DNA of 64,000 bases from Neptunomonas phycophila (GTDB lineage Bacteria > Pseudomonadota > Gammaproteobacteria > Pseudomonadales > Balneatricaceae), in the NCBI RefSeq assembly GCF_001922575.1, contig NZ_MRCI01000001.1, forward strand, positions 186,001 to 250,000, written 5' to 3'. Numbering within the stretch: the stretch's first letter is position 1; each line of letters begins with the position of its first letter. Below are positions 18,308 through 27,972 of the stretch, piece by piece. The translations under genes and the position numbers were made by a program. Below the pieces are notes generated by a model. It was not told where the DNA came from and did no database searches. It was given only the letters and a program-made list of their open reading frames with translations.

Positions 18308-21300
18308 CTATGACTTCTTTTTTGGCGCTCGGTGTAAATGGACATCCATTTGCGGGAAGGCGATTTCAATACCGTTCTCTTTAAAACGTTGATCAATCGC
18401 TTGGTTGATTTCATGTGTTACTTCTAATCGGTCGCTTAAGCTGTTTACAAAGATCCGCAATTCAAAATCTAATGTGCTTGCACCAAATGTTAAGAAAAAG
18501 GCATTGGGTGCTGGGTCGTCTAATACGCGTGGATGCTCATTGGCTACCTCAAGCAGTAGTTTGTGGGCTAACTTAGTATCGGAACCATAAGCAACGCCCA
18601 CTAGGATGACTACACGCGTGATTGGGTCTGTAAGCGACCAGTTAATGAGTTGGTCCGTTACAAAGGTCTTGTTGGGAATAATGACTTCTTTACGATCAAA
18701 ATCAGTAATCGTTGTTGCGCGTATCTGGATTCGGCTCACGGTGCCAGAAATACCTCCGACGGTGACCATATCGCCAATACGCATTGGTTTTTCAAATAAG
18801 ATAATGATACCCGAGACAAAGTTAGCAACAATTTCTTGAAGACCAAAGCCTAGCCCGACACCTAGTGCGGCAATTAACCACTGCAGTTTAGACCATTCAA
18901 GGCCAAGCTGAGATGCTCCGACCATGATACTAACGACAATCAAAATGTATTTAGTGACGCTGGTAATCGCGTAAGAGGTGCCTGGCGCTAAGGTAATGTG
19001 TCGTAAAACAAGCAGCTCAAGCAGCCCCGGCAAATTGTAAGCCGCTAATACACACAAGCTAATAAGCACTAAGCTAAAGAGCAGATTCTTGAGTGTAATC
19101 GCCTGCGAAATAATGCTCCCCGCCGAATCGACATCGCCACCCCATAAAACGATTTGGTCAAGCATATCGAGCGTAGGAAGAACTGTTTTAATCAACATCC
19201 ACAATAAAGTTGCAAAGATAATAACCGTGACGGTTTTTAATAAAACACGTGCTTGGTCTGAAAGTGTCTGTACATCTATGTAGTTTTCTTCGAGAGCTGC
19301 TATTTCTTCATTTTTTTCTCGTGCTTCGAGTATTTCATTGCGGCGTATTTTAGCGCGCTCGTAGGCTAAGTGGCGCTCTTCAATAAGTAGCCAGCGGTTG
19401 CCCAGTTTAAAAATGATAAACGTAGCAGCAATAATTCCGGCTAACACTAATAGGATTAGCATGGTAATGGTGCCGGAAAAGACATAACCAAATAGAGCAA
19501 CGCCGATGCCCAGTAGGTGGATAACCACTAAGCTGGATAGCCAGAATTGAGCACGTTTCCACCAAACCTCACCGTTTAAAAAAGTATCAATGTGTGGGGC
19601 TAAACGTAACATCGCTAACCAGAAAATAGCCACGAGCGTTGCTAACGAGATGAAGGCTAAGCGCCCAATACCAGACTGCAGGGTGTTTGAGTTTGACTGG
19701 TCAGTAACCAGCAGTAACAGCACCAGTGGCATACCTAGCCAAAAAAGTGGGTGTATAAAAGCGCGTAAACTTTTGCATAGCTTGACTGGCATAGCGAAGT
19801 GGCCAGCTAACAAGCCATGCGGTGTTCGAAGCCAAGCGTGGATGATGAGATATATCCATAACCCCATACTGAGCACATTGGTCAGCTGGATAAGTGCATC
19901 GTTTGGCCATGCCTCGGCATTTAGAATCTCGTGGCCTATAAAATAAATGGCGGTCGGCAAAGGCAGCGACGTAACGATAGGCATCCACACCATATTGAAA
20001 GAGTGGATAAATTTATCTTTTACTACATGTCCAATAGCGTTTGCCCACTCTGGTGCTCTGCGGCGATAAAGCCGCACGGTCACAATAGACAGTAAGACAA
20101 CGCCAAGCCATAAGGCGATTTTAGGGATCCAGTTAGCGGAGTGTTGTATCAGTGGGATTGTTTTGTATGGGGTGATGATGTCCACCAACGGACCCACACC
20201 GTTAATGATCTCAGCGGGCCAATCGGGGGTTACCGGTTGGATACTGGGGATCCATAGCAAATGTTGTGAAATTAGTTCCCGTCCTAGGCGTACTTGGTTA
20301 TTAATTTGCTCCTGAATAGTCAGCAGTTGTGAGAGCTCATTAATGGCCTCACTGCTTGCATCATTAATGCGGGTTAGCAGCGTTTTTTTGTTGTCGATTA
20401 ACGCATCGGCCTGTTGTTGCAGCCCTTGCGATAAATCCGGTAGTTGCTGTTCGCGTTCAAGACTAAACAGCTGGCGGCTAATATTAAGGTTTAATAAGCG
20501 TAGTTCATTGATGCCATCTTTAGTCTCGCTTGTAGATATAGGCTGAGAAAGACGTCGGGTAAATGTGCGCAGCTCAATCCCCAAGGGCTGATTACTCAGC
20601 TCTAATTCTTGCTGGATAGTACTATAGCTTTGGCTCACTATCGTTAATTCAGACTCTAGGCTACTACGTTGCTGTCTTGCTTGTGAGCTTTGTTGTTGTA
20701 CCTTTTTTAATTGTTCCCCCAAAGTCTGGTTATCTTTCAGCAAGGAGGCAATGACAGGAGATTGTGTGCTGTCTTTTGAGTTAGAGAGCTTTTCGAGTGC
20801 CTCTTCGGTTTCACTTTGTCGCTTGCTTTGTATGATCTCTTGTAACGCTTCAATGAGGCTGTTTTGCTCCTTAATTTGCTGCTTAAGGAGGTCAAGTCTA
20901 GCTTGATCAAGGTTATTTCGGTTTGGTTGATGCAGTATTTGTAATTGAATGTATTGGATTTGGGCGCTGCGTTGGGCAAATTGCGCTTCGGCTAAATCAT
21001 TATTGTTTTCTGCTAGTTGTACGCTCGTCTGTTTTAACTGCGTTAATTGTTCGCGCAACTTGATAAGGTACTGATCACTTTGATTAATAGTATTTTGTAA
21101 TTGCTCTTGTTGTTGCTCAAGCTCTAATTGCTTAGCTTGCTCTAATGTTTGGCGCTGTTCTAGGTTGCTAATGCTTTGTTGCATTAAGCTAGCTCGGTCG
21201 ATACTCGGCGTGCGTTGTTTGAGCGAAGAGGTTAATTGGTTGAGCCGTTCTGTATAGGTCTCTAGCTCTTTACGTAGCTCGGCCGACTCCTTATCAAACG

Positions 21301-21502
21301 TCGTGGCTTCCTGATAGGCTGTTATAATTTTCTGTAGCCGCTCTCTTTGCTGTTTTACATCGGGGTCGCTATCCTCAGTGGGAAGCTGCTCTAATCGTTG
21401 TTGGTTAAGCGCAATATTATCCGCATAATCTGCAAATACTTGAGTGCATAAAGCACTAAGAGAAAACGTTAAGAGGAACAACCAGCGGTTTAAAAGTCTC
21501 AT
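18308..21502 (-). CDS. large mechanosensitive channel of the MscS superfamily (MscK/YjeP type)
   Basis: 1064 residues from the ATG at 21502, which has AAGGA upstream; the frame extends 20 codons further but without a signal peptide. The signal peptide ends near TQVFA-DYA. Residues about 25-440 are a glutamine-rich, coiled-coil periplasmic region. About ten membrane helices follow. The pore and beta domain lie at about 870-960 (ALGVGLGFGLQEIVANFVSG, EKPMRIGDMVTVGGISGTV, EVIIPNKTF), then a cytoplasmic vestibule. It opens under membrane tension to release solutes in osmotic downshock. Whether it equals MscK or MscM cannot be decided. Confidence 0.92.
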   Translation of the reverse strand: MRLLNRWLFLLTFSLSALCTQVFADYADNIALNQQRLEQLPTEDSDPDVKQQRERLQKIITAYQEATTFDKESAELRKELETYTERLNQLTSSLKQRTPSIDRASLMQQSISNLEQRQTLEQAKQLELEQQQEQLQNTINQSDQYLIKLREQLTQLKQTSVQLAENNNDLAEAQFAQRSAQIQYIQLQILHQPNRNNLDQARLDLLKQQIKEQNSLIEALQEIIQSKRQSETEEALEKLSNSKDSTQSPVIASLLKDNQTLGEQLKKVQQQSSQARQQRSSLESELTIVSQSYSTIQQELELSNQPLGIELRTFTRRLSQPISTSETKDGINELRLLNLNISRQLFSLEREQQLPDLSQGLQQQADALIDNKKTLLTRINDASSEAINELSQLLTIQEQINNQVRLGRELISQHLLWIPSIQPVTPDWPAEIINGVGPLVDIITPYKTIPLIQHSANWIPKIALWLGVVLLSIVTVRLYRRRAPEWANAIGHVVKDKFIHSFNMVWMPIVTSLPLPTAIYFIGHEILNAEAWPNDALIQLTNVLSMGLWIYLIIHAWLRTPHGLLAGHFAMPVKLCKSLRAFIHPLFWLGMPLVLLLLVTDQSNSNTLQSGIGRLAFISLATLVAIFWLAMLRLAPHIDTFLNGEVWWKRAQFWLSSLVVIHLLGIGVALFGYVFSGTITMLILLVLAGIIAATFIIFKLGNRWLLIEERHLAYERAKIRRNEILEAREKNEEIAALEENYIDVQTLSDQARVLLKTVTVIIFATLLWMLIKTVLPTLDMLDQIVLWGGDVDSAGSIISQAITLKNLLFSLVLISLCVLAAYNLPGLLELLVLRHITLAPGTSYAITSVTKYILIVVSIMVGASQLGLEWSKLQWLIAALGVGLGFGLQEIVANFVSGIIILFEKPMRIGDMVTVGGISGTVSRIQIRATTITDFDRKEVIIPNKTFVTDQLINWSLTDPITRVVILVGVAYGSDTKLAHKLLLEVANEHPRVLDDPAPNAFFLTFGASTLDFELRIFVNSLSDRLEVTHEINQAIDQRFKENGIEIAFPQMDVHLHRAPKKKS

Positions 21503-21651
21503 ACTGTCCTTGACGATAATAATAGCTCTATGGATTGATTGGTGTGGCAACGATAGACACAATTTTTGAGGCTAAGTTTAGTGCGGATATTACCCGCGCC
21601 CATACATTTGTTAAAGAATATCCGTAACTAAAGCGTCAGGATGCCAACCTA

Positions 21652-22644
21652 ATGACTCACTTCAATGCTGATGAAATGCGCAGTCAATTACGCGCATTCA
21701 ACCCTGAAACACCATTTTTAATAGAGGGTGTATGGCAAGAGTACCATGCACTTTATAAGCTTGCCTCTTCAGTGGAGAAGTATCATTACAGTATGGGTAT
21801 TGAGGTGCTGGATGATACCGAACTAGTTGTTCAGCTGTTTGCTCCCAACGCGGATCTTAAGCGAGCAAAAGGAACCGTTGTACTCATGCATGGTTACATG
21901 GACCATGTGGCGCTGTACGGAAAATTGATTAGCCACATAGTAGAACAGGGGTGGGCACTGCTCAGTTATGATTTACCAGGGCATGGTTTGTCGTCGGGTG
22001 CCAGCCACGCGATTGGTCGTTTTTCCGAATATGCCGCGCAACTAGAACAGGTGTTGTCGCACCATCCTCAATTAGCATCACCCTTGGTACTGATGGGGCA
22101 AAGTACGGGAGGTGCAATCATTCTGGAGCATCATCGTTTGTTTGGTGATGCGGTTGCCTCGGCTGATAATAGTGGCGTTTCAGAACGCTTAGATGTGGCG
22201 CATCGTATTTTGTTAGCGCCTTTAATACGACCCAAACAATACCGCGCTATTCAGCTGCAATATCATATCTTTCATTACTTTCTGGATCGTGTGAAGCGCT
22301 TTTACACACCTAATTCGCATGATAAAGGTTTTACACGGTTTATACGTGATAAAGACCCATTACAAAAATCATGGGTATCAGTCGACTGGATTGGTGCTAT
22401 GTTGGAGTGGGTTAAATCCATTGAAACGTGGCGACCTAAGCAAACCGACGTGACTGTTTTCCAAGGGACAGATGATCAAACGGTGGAGTGGGAGCATAAC
22501 TTAGCGGTTTTGAGTGACATTTATCCTACGATAAACATTCATAGGATCACTGATGCACGGCACAATTTAGCCAATGAAGATGATCAGTGGCGAGTGCCCG
22601 TTTTTGAAGAAATCTCTCGTATCCTCGCCGCCGTAAGCCATTGA
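21652..22644 (+). CDS. alpha/beta hydrolase (serine aminopeptidase/lysophospholipase-like)
   Basis: 330 residues. The oxyanion region LMHGYMDH is at about 79-85, and the nucleophile Ser151 sits in GQSTGG. The likely acid is Asp274 or Asp275 in FQGTDDQTV, and the histidine is His304 in DARHNLANE. The architecture is that of S33/Hydrolase_4 lysophospholipases and monoglyceride lipases. There is no signal peptide. The substrate is unknown. It is divergent from the channel gene and convergent with serA, from which it is separated by an elaborate hairpin. Confidence 0.85.
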   Translation: MTHFNADEMRSQLRAFNPETPFLIEGVWQEYHALYKLASSVEKYHYSMGIEVLDDTELVVQLFAPNADLKRAKGTVVLMHGYMDHVALYGKLISHIVEQGWALLSYDLPGHGLSSGASHAIGRFSEYAAQLEQVLSHHPQLASPLVLMGQSTGGAIILEHHRLFGDAVASADNSGVSERLDVAHRILLAPLIRPKQYRAIQLQYHIFHYFLDRVKRFYTPNSHDKGFTRFIRDKDPLQKSWVSVDWIGAMLEWVKSIETWRPKQTDVTVFQGTDDQTVEWEHNLAVLSDIYPTINIHRITDARHNLANEDDQWRVPVFEEISRILAAVSH

Positions 22645-22672
22645 GCTAATGCTGTCGAGCCTTTAAGGAAAC

Positions 22673-22739
22673 AAAAAAGCAGCTGAGTGAAACGCCCGTC
22701 TGGATATATATTCAGAGGGAATCACGCCGCTGCTTTTTT
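22673..22739. terminator. 67-nt multi-tier hairpin between the hydrolase gene and serA
   Basis: The outer stem AAAAAAGCAGC (22673-22683) pairs with GCTGCTTTTTT (22729-22739). Inner pairings are GTGA/TCAC (22687-22690 with 22722-22725), CCC/GGG (22695-22697 with 22717-22719) and TCTGGA/TTCAGA (22699-22704 with 22711-22716, one wobble) around a TATATA loop. The T and A ends fit a bidirectional terminator for the convergent genes, but the stacked inner stems are far larger than needed. Confidence 0.75.
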
Positions 22740-22754
22740 ATGAGAGCGTGGTAC

Positions 22755-23987
22755 TTAGAATAAACGGCGGCAACGAATAGTGCCGTTTACCTCGCTCAAC
22801 TTCTCAAGCGCTACTTCCGAGCAATCAGCATCTACATCAATAACAACGTAACCGACTTTCTCGTTGGTTTGTAGGTATTGGCTAGAGATGTTGATGTTAT
22901 TCTCAGAAATGATGTTGTTAATTTTAGACAACACGCCTGGAATATTCTGGTGTACGTGCAATAAGCGGTGAACATTTGGGTGCTCAGGCAATGCGACTTC
23001 TGGGAAGTTAACAGAGGTAATAGAAGAGCCATTATCACTGTATTTAACCAGTTTTTCGGCTACTTCATAACCAATGTTTTCTTGCGCTTCCATCGTGGAT
23101 CCGCCCACGTGTGGTGTTAGGATCACATTGTCGAACTCGCGCAGTGGAGAGACGAACTCGTCCTTGTTAGAACGAGGCTCAACAGGGAATACATCAATGG
23201 CGGCGCCCAGTAGTTTTTTACTGCGTAAAGCATCGCATAAGTCATCAATAACTACGACAGTGCCGCGAGCTGCGTTAATGAAAATAGAGCCTTCTTTCAT
23301 TTGCTCAAACTGCTCTTTGCCCATCATATCTTTGGTGGACTTAGTTTCTGGCACATGTAGAGAGATGATATCGCAAGTGCGCAGCAATTCATTGAGGTTT
23401 GCCGATTGCTTAGCGTTACCTAATGGCAATTTATTGATCACATCGTGGAAGTAAACTTCCATACCTAACGCTTCTGCAAGTACGCTCAGTTGTGAACCAA
23501 TGCTGCCGTAGCCCACGATACCGAGTTTTTTGCCGCGGATTTCATAAGAATTTACCGCAGACTTCTGCCATTCGCCACGATGAGCTTTAGCGTTTTTCTC
23601 AGCCACGCCTCGCAGTAATAAGATAGCTTCAGCTAATACTAATTCGGCTACAGAGCGTGTGTTTGAATAAGGAGCGTTAAAGACGGCCACACCTTGGCGT
23701 GAAGCGGCTTCCAGATCAACTTGGTTCGTGCCAATGCAAAAACAACCGACGGCGACCAGTTTTTGGGCCGCTTCGAAAACCTGCTCCGTAAGCTGAGTAC
23801 GCGAACGAATACCCACAAAGTGTGCATCAGCGATTCGTTCTAGCAGCTCTTCTTCAGGAAGCGAGCCGGTGTGAAATTCGATGTTGGTGTAACCGTTAGC
23901 ATTAAGCGTGTCGATAGCGGACTGGTGTACGCCTTCCAACAACAGAATTTTAATTTTGCTCTTATCCAGTGAGGTAATCTTGCTCAT
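22755..23987 (-). CDS. serA: D-3-phosphoglycerate dehydrogenase
   Basis: 410 residues from the ATG at 23987, nine bases after AAAGAG; an upstream in-frame extension of 46 residues does not resemble SerA. Motifs are NTRSVAELVLAEAILLLRGV, the NAD loop GYGSIGSQL, NAARGTVV and the catalytic histidine in LTPHVGGST. A C-terminal ACT domain (about 338-410, HQNIPGVLSKINNIISENNI) allows serine feedback. It oxidises 3-phosphoglycerate in the first step of serine synthesis. The length and ACT-only tail match the E. coli type. Confidence 0.97.
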   Translation of the reverse strand: MSKITSLDKSKIKILLLEGVHQSAIDTLNANGYTNIEFHTGSLPEEELLERIADAHFVGIRSRTQLTEQVFEAAQKLVAVGCFCIGTNQVDLEAASRQGVAVFNAPYSNTRSVAELVLAEAILLLRGVAEKNAKAHRGEWQKSAVNSYEIRGKKLGIVGYGSIGSQLSVLAEALGMEVYFHDVINKLPLGNAKQSANLNELLRTCDIISLHVPETKSTKDMMGKEQFEQMKEGSIFINAARGTVVVIDDLCDALRSKKLLGAAIDVFPVEPRSNKDEFVSPLREFDNVILTPHVGGSTMEAQENIGYEVAEKLVKYSDNGSSITSVNFPEVALPEHPNVHRLLHVHQNIPGVLSKINNIISENNINISSQYLQTNEKVGYVVIDVDADCSEVALEKLSEVNGTIRCRRLF

Positions 23988-24203
23988 CGTCTGTAACTCT
24001 TTACTTGGGTTCAGAAATAGGGACTGAGAAAACAGCACATCAGGCTGTAAAAGGGCGCTTATAGTATCACAGCGATAGATGAAAGTGATTGAACTAAGGT
24101 GGCGGATTGCTGGAAAAATATTCAATCAATGTTGAATGGCATTGACGCAGTGGTTGTATGAGTTCACAAAGCCAAGGGCTGTGTATTGCCTGTATCTAGA
24201 GAG

Positions 24204-24238
24204 CCAAAGCGCTAGCGGGCTAGCTATGAGCGCTTTGG
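24204..24238 (-). terminator. 10-bp stem-loop between ppnP and serA
   Basis: CCAAAGCGCT (24204-24213) pairs with AGCGCTTTGG (24229-24238) around a 15-base loop containing a second short GCTAGC pairing. There is no T run on the minus side. It may be a factor-dependent 3' end for ppnP or part of the serA leader region. Confidence 0.4.
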
Positions 24239-24254
24239 TAACGACATCAAGTAC

Positions 24255-24536
24255 TTAGTTGTAAAAGCACAGGTAAGCCGTTGCTTGCTTCACTTTGAGT
24301 TGGAACTTTTGGTTAGCCTCTACGGAAAACTCTGTTCCAGTAGGGTAACTAACGTAGTCGGTTGCACCAGGCAGCTTAACGATCAATTCGCCACTAACGA
24401 CTTTCATGAGCTCTTTTACGCTGGTGCCAAACTCGTATTCACCGATATCCATAACACCGGCAGTGACTTTGCCTTCTGAATTTTCAAAGCCGATAGACTT
24501 TACATTACCATCGAAATATTCGTTTACATTTAGCAT
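24255..24536 (-). CDS. ppnP: pyrimidine/purine nucleoside phosphorylase
   Basis: 93 residues, the standard length of the PpnP (DUF1255) cupin family. The N-terminus [19 protein letters not shown] and the C-terminus ending TAYLCFYN are characteristic. The E. coli protein phosphorolyses several nucleosides to bases and ribose 1-phosphate. The gene sits 29 bases downstream of a LysR regulator on the same strand and may be cotranscribed with it. Confidence 0.92.
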   Translation of the reverse strand: MLNVNEYFDGNVKSIGFENSEGKVTAGVMDIGEYEFGTSVKELMKVVSGELIVKLPGATDYVSYPTGTEFSVEANQKFQLKVKQATAYLCFYN

Positions 24537-24565
24537 CTAAGTTCTCCGATTGAATCTGCGCAGCA

Positions 24566-25462
24566 TCATAGAGGCTGGATGGGCGTTTGGCTATTGAAAA
24601 AATCTAAGAGAAAGTCAATAAATGCGCGGTTGGCTTGCGATAGGTAGCGGTCTTTATTCCACGCAATGGCTAAGTCTAGCCAAATAGGTTCGGCAAAAGG
24701 TAGCGAGACAAGGTCTGCTTCGTCGGCAACGGCCATTCCTAGCAGGGTGGATATACCATAACCCTGTTTTACAACAGACTTGATCAGAGGCACTAGGTTG
24801 GTTTCAAAGCCAATGTGTGGCTTGGCGCCAATTTGGTTGGCCAACCGGTCAACAACGTTGCGATGAAAATAACCTTGTTTAAACATCACCAGTTCTTCTT
24901 TAAAGAACTCGTCATAGGTAACGCTCGTTTGCTGCGCTAATGTGTGATGTTTACTCATTGTTACTAGCATCGGCTCGCGTAAAAAGACGGCTGTTTCCAG
25001 AGATGGCGTAACAAATTCGGAGACGACAACACCCATATCCAGTTGGCCTGCCTCTATCATCTTTTGCAGGTTCCACGTCCCTCCTTCGATAACTTCTAGG
25101 TCTAAGTTTGGATAACGGCGTTTGAAAGCGAGCAAAATGGGAGGGAAGTAATACGACCCTAACATACTGGATATGCCTATTCGCACTTTCCCTTGTTTCA
25201 AGCCTTTGAGTTCACGCATTTCGAGCTCTGCGCTGGCCAAGTTACTTAGGATGGTGTTGGCGTGTACCAGTAGTCTTTCTCCTTCATCTGTTAGCCGGAT
25301 GTGGCGGTCACCGCGGTGAAACAGGGTTAAGTCTAGGGATTCTTCCAATTTGCGAATCGACATACTGATAGCGGGTTGAGCAATGTGTAATTGTTCTGCG
25401 GCGCGCGAAAAGCTTTGGCAGTGGGCTACGCGTTGGAAATAACGTAATTGCTTAGTATCCAT
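24566..25462 (-). CDS. LysR-type regulator (YnfL-like)
   Basis: 298 residues from the ATG at 25462, which gives the usual LysR start MDTKQLRYF; another ATG 27 bases upstream is possible. The helix-turn-helix spans about 4-60 (SFSRAAEQLHIAQPAISMSI), followed by a periplasmic-binding-like effector domain. It is divergent from an MFS exporter gene with a 119-bp gap, like the E. coli ynfL/ynfM pair. It probably controls that transporter in response to an unknown small molecule. Confidence 0.87.
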   Translation of the reverse strand: MDTKQLRYFQRVAHCQSFSRAAEQLHIAQPAISMSIRKLEESLDLTLFHRGDRHIRLTDEGERLLVHANTILSNLASAELEMRELKGLKQGKVRIGISSMLGSYYFPPILLAFKRRYPNLDLEVIEGGTWNLQKMIEAGQLDMGVVVSEFVTPSLETAVFLREPMLVTMSKHHTLAQQTSVTYDEFFKEELVMFKQGYFHRNVVDRLANQIGAKPHIGFETNLVPLIKSVVKQGYGISTLLGMAVADEADLVSLPFAEPIWLDLAIAWNKDRYLSQANRAFIDFLLDFFNSQTPIQPL

Positions 25463-25581
25463 ATCAATATTTCTTATGTTGTTTATCATTTCTATATATT
25501 TTACTGATTCTAGTCTGAGGCGTACGCTAGCGCCATACCTATCTTGACTCGGCCTATCGGCAGACTATTTTGGAGTTTCTT

Positions 25582-26787
25582 ATGATCGAAGCTGGTTCTT
25601 CTGCTTTTTGGCGTGCCACGTTAGCGCTGTGCCTTGGCTCATTTATGATTTTTGCTAATGTGTATGTGACACAACCTTTGCTGCCGACTATGGCGCATCA
25701 CTTTGATATATCCGAGTTAAAAGCGAGCTGGAGTTTTACCATCACAACATTAATGTTGGGACTTTCTCTGCTTATCTATGGCCCGTTATCCGATGCCATA
25801 GGACGAAAAAATATTATAGCGGCAACGATGTCGGGCGTTGTACTAACCACCTTTTTATTATCGCAAACACAGGATTACCATCAGTTACTTGTTTTGCGAG
25901 GGGTTCAAGGTTTTTGCTTAGGCGGCCTGCCAGCAATAGCGGTCGCTTACTTAGGAGATGAGTTCCGTAAGGAAGCGATGTTGATGGCTGTTGGCTTTTA
26001 CATCAGTGGAAACACGCTGGGAGGGATTGGTGGTCGATTAATTGGTGGTTTTGTTGGGGAATGGCTAGGCTGGTCAGAAGCTTTTTTAGTCATGACGCTG
26101 ATTAGTTTTGTATTGCTCGCCGCGTTTTTGTTTTTATTACCTGCCTCTGAACACTTTAGCGCTAAGCCGTTACATCCTGCTTCAATGTTAAAAGGTATGA
26201 AGAACCATTTGCGTAATCCGCTGCTAATCTGTGCCTACCTAGTAGGGGGCTTTAACTTTTTCATATTTATCAATCAATATAGTTTTATTACTTTTGTGTT
26301 GGCTGCAGAACCTTATCATTTGTCACCAGCATGGTTAGGTATGCTTTTTTTAACGTATTTAAGTGGCACAGTGGGCTCGGCGATGTCAGGTAAAATCGCT
26401 AAGTCCATTCCACAAACAGTCTGCATGATGGTGGGGATTGCCTGCATGATGGTAGGTACATTGGTAACCCTGTTACCTTCAGTGGCTGCAATTATAGTGG
26501 GCTTTCTTATCAGTGCCTTTGGTTTCTTTTTTACGCACTCTACCGCCAGTGCGTGGGTGAGCCATAATGCTAACGAGAACAAAGCAAGTGCGTCTTCACT
26601 GTACTTGGTATTTTATTATTTGGGTGCCAGTACAGGTGGCTTTTATCTGTCGCCTTTTTGGCAATGGGCACAATGGGAGGGAGTGGTAGCAGGCTCGCTT
26701 CTGGTGTTGTTCGCTACTTTGAGCGTTGCCTATGTGTTGCATCGTTTACATCGTCAACACATGACGATTGGCGCAGTAACGCCATAG
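25582..26787 (+). CDS. MFS transporter (YnfM-like)
   Basis: 401 residues from the ATG at 25582, with GGAG six bases upstream; a TTG at 25570 is in frame but overlaps the ribosome site. It has about twelve membrane helices. The loop motif GPLSDAIGRKNI is at about 76-87, and LRGVQGFCLGGLPAIAVAYL and YISGNTLGGIGGRLIGG match YnfM and related DHA-type exporters. It probably exports a metabolite or drug by proton antiport; the substrate is unknown. Its likely regulator is the divergent LysR gene. Confidence 0.87.
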   Translation: MIEAGSSAFWRATLALCLGSFMIFANVYVTQPLLPTMAHHFDISELKASWSFTITTLMLGLSLLIYGPLSDAIGRKNIIAATMSGVVLTTFLLSQTQDYHQLLVLRGVQGFCLGGLPAIAVAYLGDEFRKEAMLMAVGFYISGNTLGGIGGRLIGGFVGEWLGWSEAFLVMTLISFVLLAAFLFLLPASEHFSAKPLHPASMLKGMKNHLRNPLLICAYLVGGFNFFIFINQYSFITFVLAAEPYHLSPAWLGMLFLTYLSGTVGSAMSGKIAKSIPQTVCMMVGIACMMVGTLVTLLPSVAAIIVGFLISAFGFFFTHSTASAWVSHNANENKASASSLYLVFYYLGASTGGFYLSPFWQWAQWEGVVAGSLLVLFATLSVAYVLHRLHRQHMTIGAVTP

Positions 26788-26821
26788 CTGAATGAAACGT
26801 GGAAGCCTTTACATGGTAAAG

Positions 26822-26849
26822 AGGCTAAGCACGGTTAAGTGCTTAGCCT
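26822..26849. terminator. hairpin between the MFS gene and ppiC
   Basis: A perfect 11-bp stem AGGCTAAGCAC / GTGCTTAGCCT with loop GGTTAA lies between two convergent genes. Flanking T runs are poor on both sides, so it is a modest bidirectional terminator. Confidence 0.6.
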
Positions 26850-26895
26850 TGTAGCAAGTACTTATCAACTGCATATAAGTACTCGTGGCGTACAG

Positions 26896-27174
26896 TTAAG
26901 TGCGGCTAGTTATTTCTAACAGGTGGTAGCCAAATTGTGTTTTGACGGGGCCGTGAACTTTGTTAAGTTCGCCTGAAAACACCACTTCGTCAAATTCGCG
27001 TACCATTTGACCGCGGCTAAACTCGCCTAGGTCTCCGCCTTGTGCACCAGAAGGGCAGCCGGATTTTTCTTTGGCAACTTTTGCAAAATCAGTACCGCTT
27101 TCGATTTGCTCTTTTAATGCTAAACACTCAGCTTCTGTGTTTACTAAAATATGGCGCGCACGTGCTCTAGCCAT
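26896..27174 (-). CDS. ppiC: parvulin-type peptidyl-prolyl isomerase
   Basis: 92 residues from the ATG at 27174. The ribosome site GGGGA overlaps an upstream in-frame ATG, which fixes this start. The whole protein is one parvulin domain: ARHILV, SGCPSGAQGGDLGEFSRGQM and VKTQFGYHLLEI. It catalyses cis-trans isomerisation at proline in the cytoplasm. Length matches E. coli PpiC (93 residues). It forms a single-gene unit divergent from the FAH gene. Confidence 0.93.
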   Translation of the reverse strand: MARARARHILVNTEAECLALKEQIESGTDFAKVAKEKSGCPSGAQGGDLGEFSRGQMVREFDEVVFSGELNKVHGPVKTQFGYHLLEITSRT

Positions 27175-27304
27175 GATATTCCCCATTTAGTTTGACGATA
27201 AAGCGGTATAGGATACCGTTATTGGCGTGTAAACAAAAACATGCCTGCTATATGTTTGTACAAGATGAATTCACAATAACAAGGCTAACAAAATTGAGGT
27301 AGTT

Positions 27305-27970
27305 ATGGCTTTTCAGCATTGCTTTACTGACGGTCGTTCGACAGGCTTGTGTTTAGGGAAGATAGTTTGTGTAGGCCGCAACTACGCGGATCATGCTAAA
27401 GAGCTTAATAACCCAATCCCTACGGAACCGTTACTCTTTATTAAGCCCTCGACATCGGCGGTTACTATGGAGCAATCGTTTGCCATTAATGAGCAATGGG
27501 GTAGCGTGCACTACGAAACTGAACTGGCTATTTTAATTGGTGAAACGCTCACTCATGCTAGTGAAGCCGAAGTCGCGAGTGGAATTGCAGGGGCAGGGCT
27601 TGCGTTAGACCTAACCATACGGGATGTACAGAGCAAACTAAAGGAGAAAGGGCAGCCATGGGAACGCGCTAAAGCGTTTGATGGTAGCTGTCCTTTATCT
27701 GTCTTTGTTCCGATAGAGCAGATAGATGATCTGCAAAACATACAAATTCAATTGCAAATTAATGGTGAAATGCGCCAAGACGGCAATTCATCAATGATGT
27801 TGAATAAGGTTGTTCCTTTGATCAGCGAGATAAGCCAGCTTTTTACATTAGAGCCTGGTGACGTCGTGATAACGGGGACTCCTGCTGGTGTAGGCCAGCT
27901 CAACAAAGGAGATCAGCTAGTCGCGTCGTTAGTTGATTTATTGCGTGTAGAAACCACCGTGGAAGGTTAG
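27305..27970 (+). CDS. fumarylacetoacetate hydrolase-family protein (YcgM-like)
   Basis: 221 residues. Typical motifs are IVCVGRNYADHAKELNN, then PLLFIKPSTS, then YETELAILIG with metal-binding glutamates, then RDVQ, and PGDVVITGTPAGVG. Single-domain members act as acylpyruvate hydrolases, oxaloacetate decarboxylases or tautomerases. The exact reaction is undecidable here. A good ribosome site (TTGAGGTAG) precedes it. The next gene starts 3 bases after its stop, so they are cotranscribed. Confidence 0.9.
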   Translation: MAFQHCFTDGRSTGLCLGKIVCVGRNYADHAKELNNPIPTEPLLFIKPSTSAVTMEQSFAINEQWGSVHYETELAILIGETLTHASEAEVASGIAGAGLALDLTIRDVQSKLKEKGQPWERAKAFDGSCPLSVFVPIEQIDDLQNIQIQLQINGEMRQDGNSSMMLNKVVPLISEISQLFTLEPGDVVITGTPAGVGQLNKGDQLVASLVDLLRVETTVEG

Positions 27971-27972
27971 GT

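Noticed and set aside
25544..25571. TTGACT-16-TATTTT sigma-70-like sequence before the MFS gene
   Set aside because: It would start transcription near 25578, downstream of the GGAG ribosome site for the ATG at 25582, so the mRNA would lack it.
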